Source: Variovorax paradoxus (GTDB taxonomy: Bacteria > Pseudomonadota > Gammaproteobacteria > Burkholderiales > Burkholderiaceae_C). Taken from it: a DNA stretch of 46,939 bases. The stretch covers positions 1 to 46,939 of the forward strand of contig NZ_JXQQ01000006.1 in assembly GCF_000834655.1 (NCBI RefSeq). The letters run 5' to 3'. The notes below the pieces were generated by a model. The model was not told the origin of the DNA. It was given only the letters and a program-made list of their open reading frames with translations, and did no database searches. Position numbers and translations under genes: made by a program. Positions 19,386 to 26,083 of the stretch are shown piece after piece (the stretch's first letter is position 1; each line of letters opens with the position of its first letter).

Positions 19386-19391
19386 GCCTGG

Positions 19392-19622
19392 CTACAAAGG
19401 ATAGGAAAGGGTGTACGAGTAGGTCGACCAGGCGTCGCGGAAGGCCTTGATGAGCAGCGCGATCACCGAGCGGTCGGCGCCCGGGAAGGTGGCGAACAGC
19501 ATCACGGCCAGGATGCCGGCGACGATCACGTATTCGGTGATGACCTGGCCGCGCTGGGCGCGGCGAAAGGAAGGGGCGCGTTGGGAATGATGGCGGCGTG
19601 GACGCATGACGGTCGCTCTCAT
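19392..19622 (-). CDS. Second Flp-type pilin-like protein
   Basis: A small protein of 76 residues from the ATG at 19622 (71 from the ATG at 19607). It has a basic leader ending RRAQRG, then QVITEYVIVAGILAVMLF. Gly, four residues, Glu-Tyr is the exact Flp processing and assembly signature, leaving a mature peptide of about 51 residues, the normal size of Flp pilins. The 19622 start overlaps the upstream stop as ATGA and is preferred. It may be a minor pilin or an alternative subunit to the large pilin at the head of the operon. Confidence 0.8.
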   Translation of the reverse strand: MRATVMRPRRHHSQRAPSFRRAQRGQVITEYVIVAGILAVMLFATFPGADRSVIALLIKAFRDAWSTYSYTLSYPL

Positions 19623-20344
19623 TCCGGCGTGGTCTGGCTGGCGACGATGAAGTAGCCGTCGTCGCGCTTGGAGATGGCCACCACCATCTCCTCCCCGTTG
19701 CGGCGGAACACCAGCGCCGAGCGCGTGCCGCCGTCGACGGTGCGGTCCTGCACCAGCGTCCAGCCCAGGCGGATCATCTGTTCGCGCAGGTAGAGCGCGT
19801 TGGTCTCCACGCTCACGTTGTTGGTGACCACGATGGTGCGGTTGCGCTGGCCTTCGTCGTAGGAGAGCGTGTCCGAGACCACCTGCGAGCCGGCCGGGCG
19901 CGGAAAGCCCTTGCCGATGCGCTCGGCGCGCTCCTGCAGGCGCTGCTCGCTCTGGACCTCGTCGTAGACCTTCGCCGCCACCAGCCGGCCGGCCGTGCCC
20001 TCGGGCCGCGCGCGCAACTGCACCGAGACCTGGTACACGCCGAACTTCGCGCCGAGCACGCGCATGGCGCCGACGGTGTTCACGCCGTAGCCCGCCTTGT
20101 CGGCCAGCCACTTCTCGTAGTAGCGCGACACGACCTCCATCGGCTCCTTGGACTCGATGCCGCGGATCTGCATGGGAATGGTGTTCTGCTCGATGTACTC
20201 GGCGATCCAGAAGGTCTTGGCGCCCGCGGGCGACGGAATCGCCGGCCAATCCAGTTGCGGCGGTGCCGCGGCGGCAACGCTGCACAGGCAGAGCCAGGCG
20301 GCGAGCATCCATCGCAGGAACGGCACGGGCGCGGGCACGGTCAT
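19619..20344 (-). CDS. Secreted protein of unknown function in the Tad operon
   Basis: A 241-residue protein that I do not recognise. The first 27 residues (hydrophobic core WMLAAWLCLCSVAAAA) look like a signal peptide with cleavage near AAAA-PPQ. The mature part is soluble and mixed alpha/beta, with DTLSYDEGQRNRTIVVTNN and LVFRRNGEEMVVAIS as notable stretches, which suggest a small repeated beta-rich fold. Its start and stop both overlap neighbouring genes by ATGA, so it is made in step with the pilin-like proteins. A periplasmic or outer-membrane assembly role is likely but not shown. Confidence 0.75.
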   Translation of the reverse strand: MTVPAPVPFLRWMLAAWLCLCSVAAAAPPQLDWPAIPSPAGAKTFWIAEYIEQNTIPMQIRGIESKEPMEVVSRYYEKWLADKAGYGVNTVGAMRVLGAKFGVYQVSVQLRARPEGTAGRLVAAKVYDEVQSEQRLQERAERIGKGFPRPAGSQVVSDTLSYDEGQRNRTIVVTNNVSVETNALYLREQMIRLGWTLVQDRTVDGGTRSALVFRRNGEEMVVAISKRDDGYFIVASQTTPE

Positions 20345-21330
20345 CAAGGCAGCGTGTTGACCACCGGGGTCGGCGGGAAGGCGCGGTAGTAGCGGAAATG
20401 GTCCTTCACGCTGCCGCCGTTCGCTTCGCCGTCGCCGCCGGTCTCGCCCGTCGCACCGGGCGGGATGCGCTCGAAGCGGTCCAGCGGGGTTTTCTCGAGC
20501 GCGTCGCCCGGCGTGAAACCCATGGTGAGGTTGTTCATGTCGAAGGCCGGAAAGATCTGCTTGATCTGGTAGGCCGTCTGGTGCATGCCGCCGCGCAGCT
20601 GCTGGTAGAAGGCGCCGTCCAGCAGCTTCATCGGCACCAGGCCCTGGATCTTCGTTTCCTCGCGGTTCGTGCCGCCCGCGTTCCAGGCTTCGGTGAGCAT
20701 GGTGACCTGCTCGCTCATGTCCAGCGCGGGAACGTCCTTGAACTTGGTATAGGTCTGGCTCACCTTCACCTCGTGGCGCAGGTACCCGCTGCTCACCATC
20801 TGGAACTTGCCCAGCGGCCCGGTGATCGCGTTGGAGCCGAGCGCGGCCTGCGCCACCCGGATGCCGTCGAACACCACGTCGCTGGCATTGAGCAGCGAGG
20901 GCATGGGCGCGGCGATGCTCGATGCGCTGACCGCCGTGGTGCGCTGGTCGATGGCCGGCAGCGTCGGCTCGAACTCGGCGATGTCGGCGGCGTGGATGGA
21001 GATGCCGGGCGCCGAGCGGTCGCGAAAGATATGGCGGCGCAGGTCGCGCGTGACCTCCGCGTCGGTCTTCTTGATCGCCCCCGACGCGCCCTTGGCTTCG
21101 GTGTCGGAGATGCCTTGGTTCTCCGGCATCCACACGGTGCGCTGCCAGGCCACCAGCTTGGCGGCGGCCACGGTCTGCATGCGCTTGGTGCCGTACTCGG
21201 CGATGGCCGGGATCGCGCCCAGCGTGACAGCCGCGAAGCTCACGATCAGCAGGGTCTCGACCATCGCGTGGCCGGTGGAAGCGCTCGCGCGCGCCAGGCG
21301 TCCGGACGGGCGTCGTTGCAGGCGGTTCAT
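20344..21330 (-). CDS. TadE-like pseudopilin with large C-terminal domain
   Basis: A 328-residue protein with a basic leader and a prepilin-type site: STGHAMVETLLIVSFAAVTLGAI, where Gly at 20 is followed by four residues and Glu at 25. The membrane helix is followed by YGTKRMQTVAAAKLVAWQRT, as in TadE proteins, and an extracytoplasmic domain of about 280 residues with no recognised family. It lies 16 bases downstream of the TadG-like gene and overlaps the following gene. A minor subunit of the pilus or pseudopilus is the likely role. Confidence 0.78.
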   Translation of the reverse strand: MNRLQRRPSGRLARASASTGHAMVETLLIVSFAAVTLGAIPAIAEYGTKRMQTVAAAKLVAWQRTVWMPENQGISDTEAKGASGAIKKTDAEVTRDLRRHIFRDRSAPGISIHAADIAEFEPTLPAIDQRTTAVSASSIAAPMPSLLNASDVVFDGIRVAQAALGSNAITGPLGKFQMVSSGYLRHEVKVSQTYTKFKDVPALDMSEQVTMLTEAWNAGGTNREETKIQGLVPMKLLDGAFYQQLRGGMHQTAYQIKQIFPAFDMNNLTMGFTPGDALEKTPLDRFERIPPGATGETGGDGEANGGSVKDHFRYYRAFPPTPVVNTLP

Positions 21331-21346
21331 GCGCGGGCGTCCTTCA

Positions 21347-23254
21347 TCAGTTGCCGTTGTCTTCGTCGGCCGAGCCGCCGATGGCCGCACCGCCCATGGC
21401 GATGCCACGCGCCCACAGCGAGGGCTCCACGTTGTGCACGTGCCAGTAGGGGCTGAACAGGCTGCGGTGCTCGATGTAGCCGCCGGCGAAGCCCACGTTG
21501 TATTTGCCGATCGTCGAAGGATCGGCCACCGCGTTGTCGCGGCGCGCCCAGCGGTCCTGCGGACGTCGGAAGTAGACCTGCGAAGTCGACAGCGCCTTGA
21601 TCTCGCGGCCCTGGAAGTTGTCGCGCAGTCCCGCCTTGCCGTCGGCCGCGGAGTTGCCGAAGCCGGCGACCTCGCCCGTGCGCACCTTGTCGCCGCCCTT
21701 TTGCACCACGAGCGTGAAGGCCGGGCCCTTGTCGGTGTTCTTGCCCCACTTGAGCGGGTTGGCGCCCTTGAAGCCGTTTTCCGCGAGCCAGTTGTCCGAC
21801 TCGTTGGCAATCATCGGCGGGTGGTCCTTGATCTCGGTGAAGCGGGGCATCGCCCAGCTCTTGGTGACCAGGCCGATGTCGGTGCGCGGGCTGTAGTGCA
21901 GCTTGGCGTTGAACACCAGCACCGCCAGGGGGGCCACCAGGATCTCGCCGTTGCTGTCGCGCGCGGCGCGCTCGAAGGACTCGCGCTCCATGTAGGCGGT
22001 GTCGCCGATCTCGCCGTTCAGGCCGCCGTAGGTGCGCCCCTCGCGGGCATAGCTGCGCAGCGTGAGACGCTGGCCTTCCCAGCTCTTCATGTAGTTGGGC
22101 CCACCCGCGGCCGCCGCGCCGGCACCCAGGCCGAAGCGGCCGCGCAGGATGTCGTCCCAGCCGCCGATGATGTCGGTGTAGAGCACCCCGATGGGCAGCT
22201 TGATCTCGATCGAATCGGCCGACTGCCAGCGGATGCGCCCGGTCTCGTCGCCCGCGATGCCTTCTGTCGCGACCAGTTCGGTGCCGCCCTTCCACTCGAG
22301 CAGGCCGCCCATCATGTCGCCGGTGATGTCGCTGAAGCCCGGCGGCGAGGTCGGGCTGCTGGAAACCATGCCCTGCAGGGCGCCCGACATGCCCGAGGCG
22401 ACCCAGCCCAGGACGTTGGGCAGGAAGCGTCGGTTCTTGGTCCAGTCGTCGCGTGTGGCCTGCGCGGCATGCGCGAAGCGCAGCACCTCGTTGAACTCCT
22501 CGTCGTCGAACGAGAGGCTGCCCGACTGGTGGTAGGTCTTCAGGTAGGTCCCCACGTCGGCCACGAACTTGATGACGAAGATCGCGGTCTCGGCCGGCGG
22601 CACCGAGGCGTCGGGGTCGTTGGAGTTGACGACGTCCTTCACCAGCTGCGGCAACTGCGCCGTGGTGCCCACGAGCATCGCGACCTGGCTGGCCGAGATG
22701 CCCTGGTTGAACGCGCGAAGGATGTCGGCCCCGATCTGCAGCGGCTTGGCCGAGGGCTCGACGAAGCCGGCGATGCGGTCGGCGGTGCGCTGCAGGCGCT
22801 GGGCCTTGGCCAGGTTGCCAAGGTACTGGAAGAAGTAGATCCAGCCCACGACGGGAAGGCGGCTTCTCTCCAGGTTTCGTATGCCCTTGAGGGCCTCGGC
22901 GACGACCAGGCCCTCCTGGATGTTGGCCGCGCTCGTGATGAGCATGGCCATGGAGGTCTGCGCGCTGGCCAGCGTCGCGATGCTCGCCTCGTTGGCGGCC
23001 ATCGCGCGGTTGGTGTAGGCCATGTAGTTCAGCGCGCGTGCCGTGAGCACGTTGGCGCTGTAGGTCGCCGCATCGGCGGTGTTCTGCAGCTTCATCTTCT
23101 CGCGCGCGGCGGTGGCGGCGTTGTAGACCACCAGCACGCTCAGGAAGATGATCGGCAGCATCGCCACCAGGTACACGATCGCCTGGCCCGACTGGCGCCG
23201 GCGCCTGGACGCGCCGGCAGCAGCCAGGAGGAGTGAGGCGGCGGCTGGAGGCAT
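21347..23254 (-). CDS. TadG-like pilus assembly protein
   Basis: A 635-residue protein. The N-terminus has a basic leader RRRRQSG, then QAIVYLVAMLPIIFLSVLVVYNA, as in the Tad_N membrane helix of TadG-type proteins, followed by KLQNTADAATYSANVLTARALNYMAYTNRAM, the typical early region. The processing-site Glu found in TadE and Flp is absent (Tyr instead). The long extracytoplasmic region has no von Willebrand-type motif that I can see, so it is only TadG-like. It is the second cistron, after the large Flp pilin, and overlaps nothing, with a 50-base gap upstream. Confidence 0.8.
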   Translation of the reverse strand: MPPAAASLLLAAAGASRRRRQSGQAIVYLVAMLPIIFLSVLVVYNAATAAREKMKLQNTADAATYSANVLTARALNYMAYTNRAMAANEASIATLASAQTSMAMLITSAANIQEGLVVAEALKGIRNLERSRLPVVGWIYFFQYLGNLAKAQRLQRTADRIAGFVEPSAKPLQIGADILRAFNQGISASQVAMLVGTTAQLPQLVKDVVNSNDPDASVPPAETAIFVIKFVADVGTYLKTYHQSGSLSFDDEEFNEVLRFAHAAQATRDDWTKNRRFLPNVLGWVASGMSGALQGMVSSSPTSPPGFSDITGDMMGGLLEWKGGTELVATEGIAGDETGRIRWQSADSIEIKLPIGVLYTDIIGGWDDILRGRFGLGAGAAAAGGPNYMKSWEGQRLTLRSYAREGRTYGGLNGEIGDTAYMERESFERAARDSNGEILVAPLAVLVFNAKLHYSPRTDIGLVTKSWAMPRFTEIKDHPPMIANESDNWLAENGFKGANPLKWGKNTDKGPAFTLVVQKGGDKVRTGEVAGFGNSAADGKAGLRDNFQGREIKALSTSQVYFRRPQDRWARRDNAVADPSTIGKYNVGFAGGYIEHRSLFSPYWHVHNVEPSLWARGIAMGGAAIGGSADEDNGN

Positions 23255-23304
23255 CACGCGATGTCGATCAGGCCGTCGAAGCGGGGAAGCGTCGGGGAAG
23301 CGCC

Positions 23305-23610
23305 TTACTTCGTGGCGTCCGCACCGCCCTTGGTGTAGGTGCTCATGTTCATGTTGACCTGGGCGTTGGTGGACGCCTTGCCCGCGGCCGTCTGCGCGTT
23401 CGTGACTTCGGTGGAACCCGACTGGCCGCCCACTTCCTTGGCCATGCCGGCCACCTGGTTGCGCATGGTCTGGCCGAAGAAGCTGAACACGGCGATCGCG
23501 GCGATGGCGATGAGGCCCAGGATCACGAGGTACTCGGTCATGCCTTGCCCGCGGATCTTGATCTTCGAGGCAATTTGGCTGCTCAACTGGGTCAGACGAT
23601 GGATTTGCAT
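23305..23610 (-). CDS. flp: Flp-type major pilin, long form
   Basis: A 101-residue pilin at the head of the operon. The leader ends with KIKIRG at residue 21, followed by QGMTEYLVILGLIAIAAIAVF. Glu and Tyr at positions +5 and +6 after the cut match Flp prepilins. The mature form would be about 80 residues, larger than the usual 50-60, because of a Thr/Ala/Asn-rich tail (TEVTNAQTAAGKAS). The ATG at 23610 has AGGAA about ten bases upstream. The gene lies immediately downstream of a repeat-rich regulatory region and the AraC gene. Cleavage needs a prepilin peptidase that is not encoded in this window. Confidence 0.88.
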   Translation of the reverse strand: MQIHRLTQLSSQIASKIKIRGQGMTEYLVILGLIAIAAIAVFSFFGQTMRNQVAGMAKEVGGQSGSTEVTNAQTAAGKASTNAQVNMNMSTYTKGGADATK

Positions 23611-23674
23611 GGGAGAAGTTCCTGAAAGGTGGCTGAAAGGACCAGCGGATCGTAGGGACGCACCCGTCGTGTGT

Positions 23675-23721
23675 TCGATACACTTTTTGCGAATCTCGAT
23701 ACAAATTAACATTCGCAAAAA
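23675..23721 (-). promoter_or_regulatory. Candidate operator region upstream of the flp/tad operon
   Basis: Two direct copies of TCGATACA at 23675-23682 and 23696-23703 lie exactly 21 bases apart, two helical turns, the spacing AraC-family dimers use. They interleave with a perfect 11-base inverted repeat, TTTTTGCGAAT at 23684-23694 and ATTCGCAAAAA at 23711-23721. The region is about 65-111 bases upstream of the flp start codon. No -35/-10 pair could be fixed. Confidence 0.55.
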
Positions 23722-23743
23722 GATCGCAAACTGCGCGAATCCT

Positions 23744-24682
23744 TTAGTTCTCCAAACTGCCCGCACCCTCGAAACGCAGCTGGCTTTGCCTGCGAAATTC
23801 GGTCGGCGTGACGCCCTTGATCTCCAGGAACCGGCGGTTGAAATTCGAGACGTTGTTGAAGCCGACCTCATAGCAGATCGACGTGACATAGCGCTCGCTC
23901 TGCATCAGGAGGAGGCACGCCTTGTTCACCCGCACCTCGTTCACGTAGCTCAGGAAGCTGTGTCCGGTGGCACGCCGGAAGAGCCGGCTGAAGCGCCCCG
24001 CATTCATGCCGAGCTCGGCCGCGATGTCGGCCGCGCTCAGGTCCCTGGACGGATCGTTGGCGATGCGCGTCACCACGTCGTTGATGGCCTCGATGCCGTG
24101 GTCGCCATCGGTCTGCATGCCCGAGAGCAGGCGGTAGTCGGTGCACATCGCCATGTCAGCGAGGAAGTCGCAGAACAGGCTGAAGCGCTTCAAGCCGCGC
24201 GCCTCCTTCACGCGGTGCCAGTGCGCCTCGGCGGAAGCGGCCATGCCGAAGAACTCGATGCCGTAGCGCGCGCGCTCCAGCATGCGCACCGCCTCCTGCA
24301 GTTCGGGAATGCGCTCGGCGGCCTCGAAGATGGGGTCGTGCAGGAACTGGATCACGAGGTCCCGCTGCGGCACGCCTTCGGGCGGCACGTCCAGCGAGAT
24401 CCAGTTGTGCGGCAGCTTCGGCCCGCACAGCACGAGGTGTCCCGGCTCGAACGAGCCGATCCAGTCGCCCACGAACGCCTGGCCCGAGGTGGCGACGATC
24501 AGGTGCAGCTCGTATTCCTCGTGGCAATGCCAGCGCGCGAGCGGCGTGGGAAAGCCGTGCTCCAGGCAGCGCACCAGTCCAACCTCGGTCGATGGCTCGT
24601 AGCCCAGTTCAGGCGAACGGGCGCGTTCGACTTCGAGTTCGGGGAGCAACTGGCGCGGCGTTCGGTGGCTGGAACTCGTCAT
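23744..24682 (-). CDS. AraC-family transcriptional regulator
   Basis: A 312-residue regulator. The N-terminal half resembles a cupin sensor domain (WHCHEEYELHLIVATSG and FVGDWIGSFEPGHLVL near residues 50-90). The C-terminal 95 residues are the two helix-turn-helix motifs of AraC: DIAAELGMNAGRFSRLFRRATG and, in the second, YVTSICYEVGFNNVSNFNRRF, then the final GVTPTEFRRQ. I chose the ATG at 24682; an upstream in-frame ATG at 24901 would add a 73-residue low-quality extension. It is immediately upstream of the tad operon on the same strand, so control of pilus expression is plausible. The ligand is unknown. Confidence 0.88.
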   Translation of the reverse strand: MTSSSHRTPRQLLPELEVERARSPELGYEPSTEVGLVRCLEHGFPTPLARWHCHEEYELHLIVATSGQAFVGDWIGSFEPGHLVLCGPKLPHNWISLDVPPEGVPQRDLVIQFLHDPIFEAAERIPELQEAVRMLERARYGIEFFGMAASAEAHWHRVKEARGLKRFSLFCDFLADMAMCTDYRLLSGMQTDGDHGIEAINDVVTRIANDPSRDLSAADIAAELGMNAGRFSRLFRRATGHSFLSYVNEVRVNKACLLLMQSERYVTSICYEVGFNNVSNFNRRFLEIKGVTPTEFRRQSQLRFEGAGSLEN

Positions 24683-25067
24683 GACTTTGTGTTGGGCTGA
24701 CAGCAAACAACCGCCCGCGATCCTGGGGTCGCGGGCGACACGGCAACGAAATCGATGATCTTCGGGGGCAAACAAGTCGGTAGCACGCTCGCACGCAGCG
24801 GCGAGCGCAGGCACCGGGTTCGCGCCGCGGAAGATATTGGTTAGGCCTTGCAATTGCCAGACCCTATGCGAACTACGAAGATTCGTATGCGTGCACGGCA
24901 AGCACCGAATCGGGCCCGCCAGACAACTGCCAGCGTTGTATAGACAGCCGGCTTTCCATCCTCCCTCCAGTGAAAAGCATCACCCGAGTAGACGCGCAGG
25001 CGCGGGCTGTCTAGAAGGCGGTGCGATGCCCTCGCGAAGTCGGTGTTTTTCGCGCGTCGGTGCCAGC
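24683..25067. promoter_or_regulatory. Gene-free leader of the AraC gene with several inverted and direct repeats
   Basis: This 385-base stretch holds no credible gene. It contains a perfect nine-pair hairpin CGCCCGCGA/TCGCGGGCG at 24712-24737, direct copies of TATGCG at 24865-24870 and 24886-24891 spaced by 21 bases, and TACGAA/TTCGTA arms at 24874-24887. TGCGAACTACGA at 24867-24878 resembles TGCGAATCTCGA at 23688-23699 in the flp leader (9 of 12). A further inverted repeat, TAGACAGCC/GGCTGTCTA, lies at 24941-25013. The repeats suggest autoregulation, which is inferred. Confidence 0.45.
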
Positions 25068-25499
25068 CTAGGCCTCGGCCAGCACCGCCCGGACCGTGAC
25101 GCCTTGCACAGCCAAACGTTTGCGCATGGTCAGCACCGCCTGGTCCTTGCTGATGAGCAGCGCGCGCTGCGCCACCGCGAGGTCGATGAAGACCTGGTCG
25201 TCCGGGTCCTTGCAGACGCACGGCGCGCGCGGCGGCGTCTCGGCCAGGAGGTGCGCGCGGGCGTCGAAGGCCGCCAGCACGGCGGCCGCATCCATCTGAC
25301 GCTGCGCCAGCCGCCGAGCGATCAGCGGGTAGCCGAGCACCCGCGCGAGTTCGGTGCGCATGGGCGCGGTGACGATCCAGCGCAGCGCACCGGACGCGAG
25401 CGCCGCGGCCAGCGGCACGCAGTCGGGGTTGTCGAACACGAACAGGTCGAGCGCGATGTTGGTGTCGATGACGACGAGGCCGGAGTCTGGAAGGGTCAT
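25068..25499 (-). CDS. PIN-domain protein (predicted ribonuclease toxin-type)
   Basis: A 143-residue PIN-domain protein. The N-terminus VVIDTNIALDLFVF gives the first catalytic Asp (VIDTN), a mid-domain Glu occurs in APMRTELARVLG, and KDPDDQVFIDLAVAQRA supplies the C-terminal acidic cluster (DPDD). This matches the family of putative toxins COG1569 or similar, which cleave RNA. An antitoxin normally sits beside such genes, but no small antitoxin frame is evident upstream or downstream, so it may be an orphan or serve a different RNA-processing role. It diverges from the surface-adhesin-E-like gene. Confidence 0.8.
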   Translation of the reverse strand: MTLPDSGLVVIDTNIALDLFVFDNPDCVPLAAALASGALRWIVTAPMRTELARVLGYPLIARRLAQRQMDAAAVLAAFDARAHLLAETPPRAPCVCKDPDDQVFIDLAVAQRALLISKDQAVLTMRKRLAVQGVTVRAVLAEA

Positions 25500-25647
25500 G
25501 GCGGCGTGGAAATGACCGCCGATGTTGCACCATGTGCGACCCCGGTCAGCCGCGCGTCGGGCGCGGCGCCCCACAATGCTGCGGCGCGCACCACGCCCCC
25601 GTTTTGCACACGCCCACCCCGCCTTGCCATCCGCCCTGCCATCCGAC

Positions 25648-26082
25648 ATGAAACGACTCCCGCTGCTCTGCCTCGCCCTGCTCGCCTGCGCGGTCGCACG
25701 GGCCGAATGGCTCACCCTGAGCGGCACGCCCGGCGATCCGGCCAGCAACTACGTGCAGGTCGACCCGAGCCGCATCGAGATCGATGGCGCGCGCCGCGGC
25801 GTGACCCTGCGCATGAGCCTGGCGCAGGACACCACCGGCAAGGACGGTTTCAGGTTGCGCTCGTTCGAGGCGCGGGCCACCGTCGACTGCGATGCGCGCA
25901 CCGCGCGCTACGTGAGCGCCACCTACTACCGGCTGCCGAACTTCGTCGGCGAACCGGTGGCGGTGAAGCAGTTCGAGGACGACGACATCCGCCCCGTGAC
26001 GCTGCCCGGCGCCCCGCCCGAGCTGGCCGCACGCACCGTCAACGCCGCCTGCAACGCCAGCAGCGTCGGCACCAGCAAATAG
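25648..26082 (+). CDS. Secreted protein resembling surface-adhesin protein E
   Basis: A 144-residue protein with a clear signal peptide: MKRLPLLCLALLACAVARA, cleaved near ARA. The mature part has a beta-rich pattern (WLTLSGTPG, YVQVDPSRIEIDG, VTLRMSL) and a conserved-looking DC pair (TVDCDARTARY) resembling the small surface-adhesin E family (a periplasmic or surface protein). The alternative is a generic beta-sandwich secreted protein; similarity is by pattern only. Its stop (26082) meets the stop of the convergent four-domain gene (26084) almost exactly. Confidence 0.65.
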   Translation: MKRLPLLCLALLACAVARAEWLTLSGTPGDPASNYVQVDPSRIEIDGARRGVTLRMSLAQDTTGKDGFRLRSFEARATVDCDARTARYVSATYYRLPNFVGEPVAVKQFEDDDIRPVTLPGAPPELAARTVNAACNASSVGTSK

Positions 26083-26083
26083 C

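Noticed and set aside
23611..23743. A sigma-54 (-24/-12) promoter for flp, since rpoN lies in the same window.
   Set aside because: The candidate GG and GC pairs in the leader do not have the required spacing.
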